In this document: piece by piece, positions 27,433 to 37,354 of the stretch
How positions within the stretch are numbered: position 1 is the stretch's first letter
Layout: each line of letters opens with the position of its first letter
Assembly (NCBI RefSeq): GCF_037963145.1
Contig: NZ_CP150144.1
Location: 248,001-312,000, forward strand
Source of the DNA: Oceanobacillus sp. FSL K6-2867
GTDB lineage: Bacteria > Bacillota > Bacilli > Bacillales > Amphibacillaceae
DNA length: 64,000 bases
Direction: 5' to 3'
Program-made: the position numbers and the translations under genes
Notes under the pieces: model-generated
Databases searched by the model: none
What the model was told of the DNA's origin: nothing
Seen by the model: the letters and a program-made list of their open reading frames with translations, nothing else

Positions 27433-28143
27433 CTATCCTATTTGAAAAATGCCTAATACTTCAGCACTTTGATATTGTAATACTGTATTTATCCAGTCGC
27501 CTTGCAAATATAATTCTGGAATATCTGAAACAAAAACAAATTCATATTCATATTTTCCCAGTTTGTTGTACAAGATGTTTTCCCCTTTGAAATGTTTAGC
27601 AATAATTTTACTTATAAACTCCATTGTTTCTTCGCTATTTTCTACTCGAACTGTAAATTGATATTTATACTTGCGGTTACTTTCCCCTAATGTACTAAAT
27701 TCTAGAAACTTATTATATAATTTTATTTTCTCCTCTTCCTCTTTTGATGTTTTTACTTTTTCTCCTTGTGCTGCGTTTTTTTCTTTACCTTGTTCGTCTT
27801 GTTTTTCCTTACCACTTTCATCTTGCTTTTTCTCGTCCAGAATTTGTACCAAATCTGTTATATCGGTCATCGATATTTTATCTACTTTTATACCTACATC
27901 TTTTATATGATTTATAACTTCATTTCTCATATTAGTTACGGATGTTAAGGTGCGCTGATTATCTTTACTCTGTTGCATAGACATTGATATAGCAATTATA
28001 GCTAAAGCTATAGACACAGAACTGGAGATTATATTAAAATTAAGACTGTAATCACTTAGCCAAAAAGAAAAAGATAGTATAATAACTCCAACAAGAATAC
28101 TTGTTAGCCATTTCCAATCTTTATTTGTCCATCCGGAATTCAT
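27433..28143 (-). CDS. Unknown protein with two N-terminal membrane helices and a charged linker
   Basis: The 236-residue protein has two membrane helices (about 11-29 and 34-52) joined by a short turn, then a helical stretch. A highly charged low-complexity linker follows (about 108-145, KQDE/GKEK repeats), then an 85-residue C-terminal domain with beta strands (YKYQFTVRVEN, YEYEFVFVSDIPELYLQGDW). It has a good ribosome site (AAGGAGGG before ATG). I do not recognise a family. The layout suggests a membrane-anchored sensor or effector facing the cytoplasm. It lies one base from the IS remnant, tail to tail. Confidence 0.7.
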   Translation of the reverse strand: MNSGWTNKDWKWLTSILVGVIILSFSFWLSDYSLNFNIISSSVSIALAIIAISMSMQQSKDNQRTLTSVTNMRNEVINHIKDVGIKVDKISMTDITDLVQILDEKKQDESGKEKQDEQGKEKNAAQGEKVKTSKEEEEKIKLYNKFLEFSTLGESNRKYKYQFTVRVENSEETMEFISKIIAKHFKGENILYNKLGKYEYEFVFVSDIPELYLQGDWINTVLQYQSAEVLGIFQIG

Positions 28144-28496
28144 AACATTCCCTCCTTTATATATTCGGCAAAAAAGTACGTTCTCGCTTCAATTTAATGA
28201 TAAAAGTCCATAAATCTAATTGATTTAAATTTACTTCAAGGTGCCCAATATTTTTTTCTCTTGCTGAATCCATTAAAATTGCAGACTACTTTAGATGCTT
28301 ATGATGATTTTCTGCTGTTATCCCTTATATTTTCAAGCAGTCTTACAATCTTACCTAATGTAATTAAGACAGCGCCTATTGCAACATGTAAATATTAGAT
28401 TATTTCCCATGGCTTTCTTCACTTCGAAATAAACTATAATGACAAAGGCGAATGATCATTGTAATCATTTTTCATTTATAAATATAGTCGATTAAA
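28144..28496. other. Intergenic stretch with possible remnant
   Basis: On the minus strand at about 28300-28390 a frame without a start codon reads VAIGAVLITLGKIVRLLE and stops. It could be the tail of a lost small membrane protein. Nothing else is recognisable. Confidence 0.3.
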
Positions 28497-28523
28497 CAGG
28501 GTAGCTATAACCAAACTACCCTG
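28497..28523 (-). terminator. Terminator of the chemoreceptor gene
   Basis: CAGGGTAG and CTACCCTG form a perfect stem with an 11-base loop. The minus-strand tail is only TTTAAT. Confidence 0.6.
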
Positions 28524-28538
28524 CTCACAACCAAACAT

Positions 28539-30242
28539 TTATAGTTTAAACTGCGCTACCAATCCATTTAATTCCTCAGCTAACCTTGCTAATTCATCTG
28601 CACTTCCTGCAACTTCTTCCATTGAACTGCTAGTTTGCTGTGAAGATGCTGATATTTGTTCAATACCTGCTGCGGATTCTTCAGAAACAGCGGCGATTTC
28701 TTGAATAGCATGATTCATTTTCTGACTGCTTGTTGTTATTTCAGAAACATTCGCAGTAATGTTAGTTATGTTATCCACCATTTCGCTTACCGAATTTTTA
28801 ATACCAGTAAATTTTTCCCCCGTTAATCGAATCTGCTGTGTTCCATGTTTAACCTCTTCATACCCACTATTCAGCGAATTCGTAACGATACTAAATTCAT
28901 TTTGAATCGTATCCACGATACCGGAGATATCTGTTACGGAATGTGCAACCTGTTCTGCAAGCTTTCTGACCTCATCCGCAACAACAGCGAAGCCCCGCCC
29001 TCGTTCACCAGCTCTTGCCGCTTCGATAGCAGCATTTAAAGCTAATAAATTTGTTTGATCGGCAATATCCCGAATTACAACTACTAGCTTCGAAATGCCC
29101 TGTGATTGAACATCCAAACCTTGTACTTTTCTTACTGCATCTTGTACAATGAAATCAATATTTTCCATTTGATTCATAGAAGAGTCCATTAATGCAGATC
29201 CTTCACTCGTCATTTCAAATACATGATTGGATTCCTCTTGTACGTGCTCCGCATTCTCATTAACCTCATCCAGCTGCTTTGTATAGGTTGCCATCATACC
29301 AGATAATTCACCTGACTGGTTTGCTTGTGTCTCAGCACCGGATGACAACTCTTCCATTGTTGTGGAAATTTGCTCTGTACCTGAGCGGACCTCATTCGCT
29401 GATTGTGTGAGCTCCTCGCTATGAGCAGTCACTGTAGCAGATACGTCGTTGATCTTAACCATAATGTTTCGCATACTTTCATTCATATCATTAGCAACTG
29501 TGACAAGCTGACCAATCTCATCATTCGTTTTTGCCTGAAGCGGTTCTTGATTCAAATTACCATCAGCAACTAATTGCATGTGATCCATAACCATCCGAAT
29601 AGGCCTGGTAATGGAAGCCGCTGTAGCGATAGCAATAATAATACCTATGACAATAACTAACGCGGAAATAACCATCCCTAGAATCATGATGAAATCTCCA
29701 TTTGCTTTTACAGTATCTCCTAATTCTTGTATAAGAGCTTCTCTTTCAGTCGCCAACTCACTAAAACCAGCAATTAATTCATTACCGAGTGGTTGTACAG
29801 AATTTTCCATGATGCCTATCGCGCTTTGTTCGTTTCCATTTTCGAATTCAGAAAAAACCTCATCAGTAAAAGTGCCCCACTCTATTTTTTTTTCAATTAA
29901 CGCTTGTAATTCATCTGAATCACTTAGCTGCAACGCACGATTCTCTAAAGCAATGCTTGCTTCAATTCCATTTTGAAAATCATCTTTATATAACTGGCTT
30001 TCAAATAATAGATAACCACGAATCAAGCTCTCTCGTTCGACCATATCATATGCCAGCTCTTCGTCTACAATTAGCAGCTCAAGCTCAGTATCAATCATTT
30101 CTTCTATATCACTATTCATATTATTAATTGAATAAATTGTAAAGCCACTTAAAACAATCGTTAATATAATAACAATAAAAAAGCAAAATAAGATCTTAGC
30201 TCGTAAACTTTTAAAGTGTAATACATTTGAAAACTTCTTCAT
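28539..30242 (-). CDS. Methyl-accepting chemotaxis protein
   Basis: The 567-residue receptor has a membrane helix near 14-36 and an extracellular four-helix sensor of about 145 residues ([14 protein letters not shown]). A second helix near 188-208 ([20 protein letters not shown]), a HAMP domain and the signalling coiled coil follow. The latter contains the CheA/CheW-binding tip [20 protein letters not shown]. It would feed an attractant or repellent signal to CheA. It is a lone receptor in the accessory stretch; the ligand cannot be told from sequence. Confidence 0.95.
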   Translation of the reverse strand: MKKFSNVLHFKSLRAKILFCFFIVIILTIVLSGFTIYSINNMNSDIEEMIDTELELLIVDEELAYDMVERESLIRGYLLFESQLYKDDFQNGIEASIALENRALQLSDSDELQALIEKKIEWGTFTDEVFSEFENGNEQSAIGIMENSVQPLGNELIAGFSELATEREALIQELGDTVKANGDFIMILGMVISALVIVIGIIIAIATAASITRPIRMVMDHMQLVADGNLNQEPLQAKTNDEIGQLVTVANDMNESMRNIMVKINDVSATVTAHSEELTQSANEVRSGTEQISTTMEELSSGAETQANQSGELSGMMATYTKQLDEVNENAEHVQEESNHVFEMTSEGSALMDSSMNQMENIDFIVQDAVRKVQGLDVQSQGISKLVVVIRDIADQTNLLALNAAIEAARAGERGRGFAVVADEVRKLAEQVAHSVTDISGIVDTIQNEFSIVTNSLNSGYEEVKHGTQQIRLTGEKFTGIKNSVSEMVDNITNITANVSEITTSSQKMNHAIQEIAAVSEESAAGIEQISASSQQTSSSMEEVAGSADELARLAEELNGLVAQFKL

Positions 30243-30526
30243 GCTGATACTCCATTCTATATAAATAGTAGTCTATAGCTTTTCCTCTGTTGATCTGGTA
30301 TTCCTTTAAAATTCAATGCTGTAATCAATACATGATGAAATAAACTGCAATATCCGCAAATCACGTTTTGCGTATTGTCATTAATAAACTCCCCTTACAT
30401 TTCCAAAATCAACAAATTCAATATATAGCCTTCATAATCTATATCGTATTACTTTAAAAATAATTAAGTAGTTATATTAATTTTACAGAGTATTAAACAT
30501 TCAATTTATATTTTCGCACAGTAAAA
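30243..30526. other. AT-rich upstream region of the chemoreceptor gene
   Basis: No open frame of coding character is visible. The chemoreceptor promoter should lie near 30243-30330, but I could not pick a convincing -10/-35 pair. Confidence 0.4.
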
Positions 30527-30557
30527 AACCTCAAATTCGTATCAGGAATTTGAGGTT
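30527..30557 (-). terminator. Terminator after the SRPBCC gene
   Basis: On the minus strand AACCTCAAATT pairs with AATTTGAGGTT, followed by TTTTAC. Confidence 0.85.
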
Positions 30558-30591
30558 ATTCTATTACCGTTCTTTATTCTATAAAATTTTT

Positions 30592-31059
30592 TCATGCATC
30601 TGCTTTATTTTCGATATGTTGCTTTAATGCGTCCAAATCTTTTGCGCAGGCCTTTTTAAACGTACCTGCCATTATCTTCCCGAAAAATTTCGCCATACCA
30701 GTTAATTTATTAATTTCTCCATCTAATGTAACAGCTGTTAACTGATCGTTTTTTGAAGAGAGAATGTACGTAAAAATGAACTCTCCCTTTCCCGTTGTTC
30801 CTTTCGTTCCATCACAGCGCAGAACGATTCGCTCTGGATGAGAAAGACTGACAACTTCAAAATGCTCCGTTGCTTTTTGTCCGAACATTTTTCTTGTCTC
30901 CAGCCACTGCGAACCTTCTTTTACCGGTCCATCATCTTGGCGCTCAAGCCCTTCAAAGCCCTGCATCCATTCTCTTGCCGCATCTAAATCAATTAAACTT
31001 TCATATACTCTTTCCTTCGGGGCATGAATGGTTCGCTGAACTTGAAATCGAATACTCAA
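30592..31059 (-). CDS. SRPBCC-superfamily protein
   Basis: The 155-residue protein has the polyketide cyclase/dehydrase-like START fold pattern: VQRTIHAPKERVYESLIDLDAAREW at the start of the domain, split here as strand-helix, SHPERIVLRCDG in the middle and a long C-terminal helix. It probably binds a small hydrophobic ligand. No function is assignable. It lies 25 bases after the GNAT gene and has a shared terminator, so the two are likely one transcript. Confidence 0.8.
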   Translation of the reverse strand: MSIRFQVQRTIHAPKERVYESLIDLDAAREWMQGFEGLERQDDGPVKEGSQWLETRKMFGQKATEHFEVVSLSHPERIVLRCDGTKGTTGKGEFIFTYILSSKNDQLTAVTLDGEINKLTGMAKFFGKIMAGTFKKACAKDLDALKQHIENKADA

Positions 31060-31084
31060 ATGAATTCCCTCCTTATAAATCGTT

Positions 31085-31669
31085 TCAAACTAATCTACCG
31101 CATTTTATCGCTGTAAATTCTTCTTTCAAAATCGAATATAACTTCAAATCCTCATGTCTGCCTTTTACGAGCATGCCTTTACGAATAATTCCCTCAAAGC
31201 TCATTCCGATCTTCTCCATCACCCGTTCAGAACCGATGTTAGCTACTAAACACCTTGCTTGAATACGTACTAAATCCATGTTAGTGAATCCAAACGCTAA
31301 AATAGCCTTAGCTGCTTCCGTTGTCAGCCCTTCCCCCCAAAAATCCTGATGGATACAATATGCAATCTCCGCACTTTGATGCTGTGGTTTCCACGAAGCA
31401 AGATCGATTGTTCCAATTACCTTGCCTGTTTTTTTATGCTCCATCCCCCATGGTGCTATGTCTTTCTTTTTATAATTCGTTAATATAAATTCGACAAATG
31501 CTTCTGTATCAGAAAGTGATCGATGTGTGTCCCATGTAACAAATTTTGTTACTGCTGGATCTGAACAGTATGCATACATATCTTTTGCATCTTGCTTTGT
31601 TACTTTTCTAAGTATGAGGCGTTCTGTTTCAATTGTTGGTAAAGCATTGCAAGTGCCTTCCCTGTTCAT
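31085..31669 (-). CDS. GNAT-family acetyltransferase (RimJ/RimL type)
   Basis: The 194-residue protein begins ERLILRKVTKQDAKDMY after a short leader. It has the acetyl-CoA loop QDFWGEGLTTEAAKAI near residue 100 and ANIGSERVMEKIGMSFEG, typical of the RimJ/RimL group that acetylates protein N-termini or small amines. ATG at 31669 lies 6-7 bases after GGAGG; the TTG just before it is disfavoured. It precedes the SRPBCC gene on the same strand. Confidence 0.85.
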   Translation of the reverse strand: MNREGTCNALPTIETERLILRKVTKQDAKDMYAYCSDPAVTKFVTWDTHRSLSDTEAFVEFILTNYKKKDIAPWGMEHKKTGKVIGTIDLASWKPQHQSAEIAYCIHQDFWGEGLTTEAAKAILAFGFTNMDLVRIQARCLVANIGSERVMEKIGMSFEGIIRKGMLVKGRHEDLKLYSILKEEFTAIKCGRLV

Positions 31670-31777
31670 CAAATCCCTCCATTCGTTTTACTCATTATAA
31701 AGGAATTTTTCGAAAAATAAAGAACTATAATGAAAGCAAGGCACGAATGTCAAACCATTCATGCCAGGTGTTTCGCT

Positions 31778-33046
31778 TTAAAATTGTACAAGAAAATATT
31801 TTTTCTTCCCGCGGCGGATGATTATAAACTGGTCTTCAATTCGATCATCTGCTGATACAATATAATTCACATCTTGTTTTCTTTCGCCATTAATATATAC
31901 CGCACCATTACCAATATCTTCTCTTGCTTGGCGTTTAGATGAAGAAATAGAAGCTTGCACTAATAAGTCTACCAAGCCAATGTTTTCTTTTTCTGATGTG
32001 TATGTTGGCACATCCTTAAAGCCTTGCTCAATATCATGTGCAGAGAGCTCTTTCAAATCACCGCTAAATAATGCTGCAGAAATCTTAGTTGCTTGTTCTA
32101 GTGCCGCTTCCCCATGAATGGATCTCGTCATTTCTTCTGCTAGACGTTTTTGGGCAACGCGATTTTCTGGGTGTTGTTCTACTTCTTGTTCAAGCTTTGC
32201 AATTTCTTCTTCCGATAAGAATGTGAAGTAACGCAGGAATTTAGCCACATCACGGTCATCTGTATTAATCCAGAACTGGTAAAATTCATATGGGGTTGTT
32301 TTTTCCGGATCTAACCATACTGCATTTCCAGCTGTTTTCCCGAATTTCGTACCATCTGCTTTCGTAATAAGTGGTACTGTAAGTCCGAATACTTTGATTT
32401 GCTCGTCCTCATCTTCTCTGGAACGGCGAATAAGCTCCATTCCTGCAGTGATATTTCCCCACTGGTCACTTCCGCCAATTTGCAAGGTACAATTTTCTTG
32501 CTCGTACAATTTAAGGTAATCAAGCGACTGCAAAATCATATAGCTAAATTCGGTAAAAGTAATCCCTTGTTCAATCCGAGCTGAAACAGATTCCTTTGCA
32601 AGCATGTAGTTAATCCCAAAATGTTTTCCAGCATCTCGCAGAAAATCAATTATTGTCATATTGCCAAGCCAATCATGATTATTTCTTGATTGCACTGGAT
32701 TATCACCTTGATCAATATCAACCAGTTTGCTAATTTGTTCTCTGATTTTCTCTGTAAATCCGTGAACAACCTCACTTGTATTTAGAGAACGTTCACTGGA
32801 TCTTCCACTTGGGTCGCCAATCATTCCCGTTCCACCGCCTACAAGTGCAATTGGTTTATGCCCGGCTTGCTGGAATCTTTTTAACATTGTTAATGGCACT
32901 AAATGTCCAATATGCAGACTATCTGCTGTTGGGTCAAAGCCACAGTATAATGTAATTTGATTTTCTTTCAAATGCTTTTCTAGCCCTTCCCGATCCGTTA
33001 CTTGGTGGACCAGCCCTCGGTTTTCAAGATCTTGTAAAATATCCAT
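31778..33046 (-). CDS. tyrS: Tyrosyl-tRNA synthetase
   Basis: The 422-residue class I synthetase has CGFDPTADSLHIGHLVPL (HIGH motif), the tyrosine-site sequence GGSDQWGN, KFGKT as the KMSKS-like loop, and a C-terminal S4 RNA-binding domain (SKRQAREDIGNGAVYINGE). It charges tRNA-Tyr. It follows a T-box leader that senses uncharged tRNA-Tyr. The length is that of the bacterial TyrS form in Bacillus. Confidence 0.98.
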   Translation of the reverse strand: MDILQDLENRGLVHQVTDREGLEKHLKENQITLYCGFDPTADSLHIGHLVPLTMLKRFQQAGHKPIALVGGGTGMIGDPSGRSSERSLNTSEVVHGFTEKIREQISKLVDIDQGDNPVQSRNNHDWLGNMTIIDFLRDAGKHFGINYMLAKESVSARIEQGITFTEFSYMILQSLDYLKLYEQENCTLQIGGSDQWGNITAGMELIRRSREDEDEQIKVFGLTVPLITKADGTKFGKTAGNAVWLDPEKTTPYEFYQFWINTDDRDVAKFLRYFTFLSEEEIAKLEQEVEQHPENRVAQKRLAEEMTRSIHGEAALEQATKISAALFSGDLKELSAHDIEQGFKDVPTYTSEKENIGLVDLLVQASISSSKRQAREDIGNGAVYINGERKQDVNYIVSADDRIEDQFIIIRRGKKKYFLVQF

Positions 33047-33160
33047 TTTCTACACTCCATTACTTTTTTATTAGAAAACTTGGCATTTGTAAGTCTTTTG
33101 GCAAATGCCTTATTTGCATTTATGCAAATAAGGAAGTATTACACTTTCTTATCTGCAAAT

Positions 33161-33395
33161 CAAAAAACTCGCCCCCTCAAAAAAAGGGACGAGTTAAACA
33201 CGCGGTACCACCCTTGTTGCTAAATAATTAGCCACTTGGGATTGTTAACGATGTCGCCACCGTTCTTTCCATATCGACAGAAAGAAATGCTCCAGATTGT
33301 AATTCACCTGCAAATGTATACTGGCTTGCACCTTCCGCCAGCTCGCTTTGATAGGGATTTGCTAAGCTACTGCGATCTTTCATCACATCTTATCA
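33161..33395 (-). ncRNA. T-box leader of tyrS
   Basis: On the minus strand the leader carries the T-box core AGGGTGGTACCGCG (33201-33214 region), a possible TAC specifier within the first stem (near 33319), and a terminator hairpin AACTCGTCCC / GGGGCGAGTT followed by TTTTTTG (33163-33198). Uncharged tRNA-Tyr would pair with the specifier and the T-box and favour antitermination. The T-box and terminator are clear; the specifier position is inferred. Confidence 0.92.
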
Positions 33396-33572
33396 ATTTA
33401 TTTGCTTAATAGGACAATAAATATCCATTATAACCACATTATTGAACACATAAAAGTTATTATATACATTCATAACATATTTGTAATCCAATTGCAATAT
33501 TAAATTTCTAAATATCATACAACAAAAATCGCTCATATGCTATAATATATATGAAATTTAGGGGGTTCACAA

Positions 33573-36512
33573 ATGGAATTTAAAGAAAAAATGCTCGAAT
33601 ACAGGAAAAAGCTGTCGACCCTATGGAAAACTGGGAAGATCCAGCATTCCTCACGGGTTACATATGATGTGGTATGGAATGTTATCCTGTTCATTCTTGT
33701 AATAGGTTTTATTGGATTTATATTTGCAGGAGCTGTTGGAGCAGGGTATTTCGCATCGCTTGTAAAGGACGAACCTATTCGAAGCTATGAGACGATGGCT
33801 CAGGATATTTATGACTATTCAGAAACATCGAAGCTTTACTTTGCTGATGAGGTTTACTTTGGTGATATCAACTCCGAGATTCATCGGGAAGAAACAACAC
33901 TGGAAAATATCTCACCAATTTTAACACAAGCAGTTATTGCTACAGAAGATGAATATTTTAATGAGCATAAAGGAATTGTGCCAAAAGCAATTTTTCGTGC
34001 AATGGTTCAGGAAGTTACCAATTCCTCTGTTCAAACTGGCGGTAGTACATTAACGCAGCAATTGATTAAAAACCAAATACTTACCGATGAAGTTTCTTTT
34101 GAAAGAAAGGCAGTTGAAATGCTGCTTGCACTTCGTTTAGAAAGGTTTTTTGAAAAGGATGAGATTCTAGAAGCCTATTTAAATATTGTTCCTTATGGCC
34201 GAGACGCTTCTGGCAGGAATATCGCAGGAGTTCAAACGGCTGCAAAGGGGATTTTTGGCATTGATGCAAATGAAGTTAATCTTCCTCAAGCAGCATATCT
34301 CGCTGGACTGCCTCAAAGTCCTTCTGCGTATACCCCATTTGTCAATAGTGGTGGTCTAAAGGATGAATCAGGTATTCAACCAGGGATAAACAGAATGAAA
34401 ACCGTACTCTATCGCATGTATGATATGGAATACATTACAAAAGAAGAATATGAGGAAGCATTAAAGTATGATATTGCAGCCGATTTCACTAAGAAACAAC
34501 CATCTTCAAGGGAAACTTATCCGGTATTAACCTTTGAAATCGAGGAAAGAGCGACGAAAATCATCAAAAAAGTTCTCGCTGAAGAGGACGGATATACATC
34601 AGAGGATCTTAATAAAAATGAAGCTTTAAACAAGGAATACGAAGAACTTGCATCACGAGCTTTAAGAAACAATGGATATGAAATTCATTCAACGATTGAT
34701 AAAGAAATTTATGATGCTTTCCAGGAAATTGGTAAAGATTATCAACACTATGGCCGTGACCATACATTTACTGTAAAAGATGATGAAACAGGTGAAACAA
34801 CGAGCTGGACAGAAGAAATACAAGCTGCCGGTATGCTAATTGAAAACAAAACAGGAAGAATTATAAGCTTCTTTGGAAATCGGGAGGCAAGCATTGATAA
34901 TCATTATAATTATGCGACTCGAGCCGTTCGTTCTAACGGAAGTACAATTAAGCCACTGCTGGACTATGCACCAGCACTAGAAAAAGGCGTTGTACAGCCA
35001 GGAACACCTATTGCAGATTATCCAAGAACCTTCCCAAACCCGGGAGGATCACCTTATAAAGTGGGCAATTATGGCGGCGGAAATTACGGTATGGTCTCTG
35101 CTAGAACAGCATTGGCTAATTCTTATAACATCCCAGCGGTTGATACCTACATGAAAATTATTCAGGATAACCCTGCTAAAGAATATTTAGATAAAATGGG
35201 AATTACAACCTTAACAGCTGGCGATCATACACAGCCATCCCTTTCCCTAGGTGCAATGGATCGTGGTGTAACTGTGGAAGAGAATATCAATGCATTCAGC
35301 ACGTTCGGTAACAATGGTAAGTTTTCTGATGGTTATATGATTGAAAAGATTGTTTCAAAAGATGGAGACGTCCTGTATGAACATGAATCAAAGCCGGTTG
35401 AAGTATTTTCACCTCAAACGAATTATTTAACACTTGATATGATGCGTGATGTCATTTCATCTGGTACCGGGTCGTATCTAAACTCACAATTAAAACATGG
35501 CGGTGTCGATTGGGCAGGTAAAACCGGTACATCAAACGATTATAAGGATGCCTGGTTTGTTGCAATTAATCCTAATGTCACCTTTGGTACGTGGATTGGG
35601 TATAAAACGCCCGCTTCCATTTATGATCCAAGCTATCCACTTAGCTATAGCCAGCGCAATATAAAACTTTGGTCTGAATTTATGAACGCAGCATCCGATA
35701 TCAAACCTGAGCTTGTTGCGCCGAAAGAAAAATTCGAACGCCCTGGTGGAATAGTGGAGCGCAGCTATTGTTCCATTTCTGGCATGCTGCCATCGGAATT
35801 ATGTGAAAAAGCTGGTTTAGTTAAAACCGATTTATTTAATGAAAAATATGTACCAACTAAAACGGACGACAGTCTCATTTCTGGAAACCAGGTTCTTGTC
35901 GATGGTAAAGCAGTAAAAGCTGGTTCCAATACACCTAGTGAATTTGCGGACGGCAATGGGATCACCTTTAATCCTGAATGGCTAAAAAGAAACGGTTTTG
36001 ATAAACTCAGTGACCTTTCTGTTATCTATCCTACAAGAGGTGAGGATGCTGAGAAGTGGAAAAAGATTGGTATTCCCAGCGGATCTGCTGGAAGCTCCCT
36101 TGAAGATGATGGAAAAGCTCCTGGGGCACCATCTGTCAAAAAGTCAGGGCATAAGCTGACATGGAGTAAGCCTGGAGATAACGATGTTGTTGGTTACCGA
36201 ATATATCGTGCCGGTTCATCTGGAGGCGACTTTAAGCTAATCGGCAATTCCAGTCAAACCGAATATAATATCGGTAATGAAAATGCAGTTTATATAGTAA
36301 AAGCTGTTGACTACTTTGGAAATGAATCCAAAGCATCAAATGAAGTTACTGTTGGTGACAAACCAAAGAATAAAGATTCATCCAAAGGGAACAAGAACGA
36401 TGATAAAAAGGTTGAAAAAGCAAAAGACAACAAAGATAAAAAGGACGAAAAGTCTGATGAAAAGAAAGACAGCAGTGATAAAAATAAATCAGATGATAAA
36501 GACGACGAATAA
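33573..36512 (+). CDS. Class A penicillin-binding protein with fibronectin III domain and charged tail
   Basis: The 979-residue protein has a cytoplasmic N-terminus, one membrane helix (about 48-72), a glycosyltransferase domain (TEDEYFNEHKG and GGSTLTQQL) and a transpeptidase domain. The latter has SxxK in SNGSTIKP, SYN in NSYNIP and KTGTSND. A fibronectin type III module follows (about 848-925, GYRIYRAGSS...) and then about 50 residues of only lysine, aspartate, glutamate, serine and asparagine. It polymerises and cross-links peptidoglycan outside the membrane. Architecture resembles PonA/PBP1 of Bacillus. It stands where acsA would be expected beside acuA. Confidence 0.94.
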   Translation: MEFKEKMLEYRKKLSTLWKTGKIQHSSRVTYDVVWNVILFILVIGFIGFIFAGAVGAGYFASLVKDEPIRSYETMAQDIYDYSETSKLYFADEVYFGDINSEIHREETTLENISPILTQAVIATEDEYFNEHKGIVPKAIFRAMVQEVTNSSVQTGGSTLTQQLIKNQILTDEVSFERKAVEMLLALRLERFFEKDEILEAYLNIVPYGRDASGRNIAGVQTAAKGIFGIDANEVNLPQAAYLAGLPQSPSAYTPFVNSGGLKDESGIQPGINRMKTVLYRMYDMEYITKEEYEEALKYDIAADFTKKQPSSRETYPVLTFEIEERATKIIKKVLAEEDGYTSEDLNKNEALNKEYEELASRALRNNGYEIHSTIDKEIYDAFQEIGKDYQHYGRDHTFTVKDDETGETTSWTEEIQAAGMLIENKTGRIISFFGNREASIDNHYNYATRAVRSNGSTIKPLLDYAPALEKGVVQPGTPIADYPRTFPNPGGSPYKVGNYGGGNYGMVSARTALANSYNIPAVDTYMKIIQDNPAKEYLDKMGITTLTAGDHTQPSLSLGAMDRGVTVEENINAFSTFGNNGKFSDGYMIEKIVSKDGDVLYEHESKPVEVFSPQTNYLTLDMMRDVISSGTGSYLNSQLKHGGVDWAGKTGTSNDYKDAWFVAINPNVTFGTWIGYKTPASIYDPSYPLSYSQRNIKLWSEFMNAASDIKPELVAPKEKFERPGGIVERSYCSISGMLPSELCEKAGLVKTDLFNEKYVPTKTDDSLISGNQVLVDGKAVKAGSNTPSEFADGNGITFNPEWLKRNGFDKLSDLSVIYPTRGEDAEKWKKIGIPSGSAGSSLEDDGKAPGAPSVKKSGHKLTWSKPGDNDVVGYRIYRAGSSGGDFKLIGNSSQTEYNIGNENAVYIVKAVDYFGNESKASNEVTVGDKPKNKDSSKGNKNDDKKVEKAKDNKDKKDEKSDEKKDSSDKNKSDDKDDE

Positions 36513-36527
36513 CATTTAATATTTTTC

Positions 36528-36554
36528 AAGGGGGGCTTTTTAGCCCCCCCTTTT
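36528..36554 (+). terminator. Terminator of the PBP gene
   Basis: AAGGGGGGCT and AGCCCCCCCTT pair around a TTTT loop, followed by a T run. Confidence 0.9.
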
Positions 36555-36699
36555 ATTTTTGCATATAGTCCCCTTCTCTCCATTAATAATGAGCCTCTGC
36601 CTGATGCTTTTCAATAAGATTTCACAAAATAATAAAAATAGTAATTAAAATGCTGTATAATAGAAAGATGAAAGCGGATTAAATACAGGTGGTGAATAA

Positions 36700-37353
36700 A
36701 TGGAGCATATAAAGACTTTTCACAGTATGTCCTACGAGACCGTTCAAGGCCCCATCATTATTGAAGGACCATTATCTGCATTGGAGTTAAGCCAGTATGA
36801 TTTCCATGAACAGCTGACCGCTTTTCGTCCTGCAGCAAAACAATTCGAAGCACTGCTTGAGATTGCTGAATTCCCAGAGGGAAGAATTCTCGTTGCTAGA
36901 ACAGCAGATACAATTGTTGGCTATGTCACATATTTACACCCAGACCCTCTGGAAAGGTGGTCGACGTTTAATATGGAAGATTTATTAGAATTGGGAGCAA
37001 TTGAAATGATCTCAGCGTACCGCGGAGAAAGAATTGCCTCAAACCTTTTAAAGGTTTCCATGATGGACGGGTACATGGAAAATTATATCATTATTTCTAC
37101 AGAATATTATTGGCACTGGGATCTTGAAGGGACAAAATTAAGCATTTGGAATTATCGTAAGATCATGGAAAAAATGATGGCAGCAGGAGGTTTATTGCCT
37201 GCCCCAACAGACGATCCCGAAATTATTTCCCACCCTGCAAACTGCTTAATGGTTCGAATCGGAAAAAATGTCCACGAGGAATCAATTCAACAGTTCGATA
37301 AACTTCGCTTTTTGGCACGGAACAAATATCGAGACATGAGAGAAGGTCTATAA
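36700..37353 (+). CDS. acuA: AcuA protein acetyltransferase
   Basis: The 217-residue GNAT protein has IEMISAYRGERIASNLLKV as its CoA-binding motif near residue 104. AcuA acetylates and inactivates acetyl-CoA synthetase (AcsA) at its active-site lysine; AcuC removes the acetyl group. It is the first gene of acuABC, with AGGTGGTG before ATG. A weak CcpA-box-like sequence lies at 36669-36682. No acsA lies beside it, unlike in B. subtilis. Confidence 0.95.
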   Translation: MEHIKTFHSMSYETVQGPIIIEGPLSALELSQYDFHEQLTAFRPAAKQFEALLEIAEFPEGRILVARTADTIVGYVTYLHPDPLERWSTFNMEDLLELGAIEMISAYRGERIASNLLKVSMMDGYMENYIIISTEYYWHWDLEGTKLSIWNYRKIMEKMMAAGGLLPAPTDDPEIISHPANCLMVRIGKNVHEESIQQFDKLRFLARNKYRDMREGL

Positions 37354-37354
37354 T

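Noticed and set aside
36669..36682. CcpA-box-like sequence TGAAAGCGGATTAA before acuA
   Set aside because: The last conserved CA is missing and it lies between promoter and ribosome site; not listed as a site.
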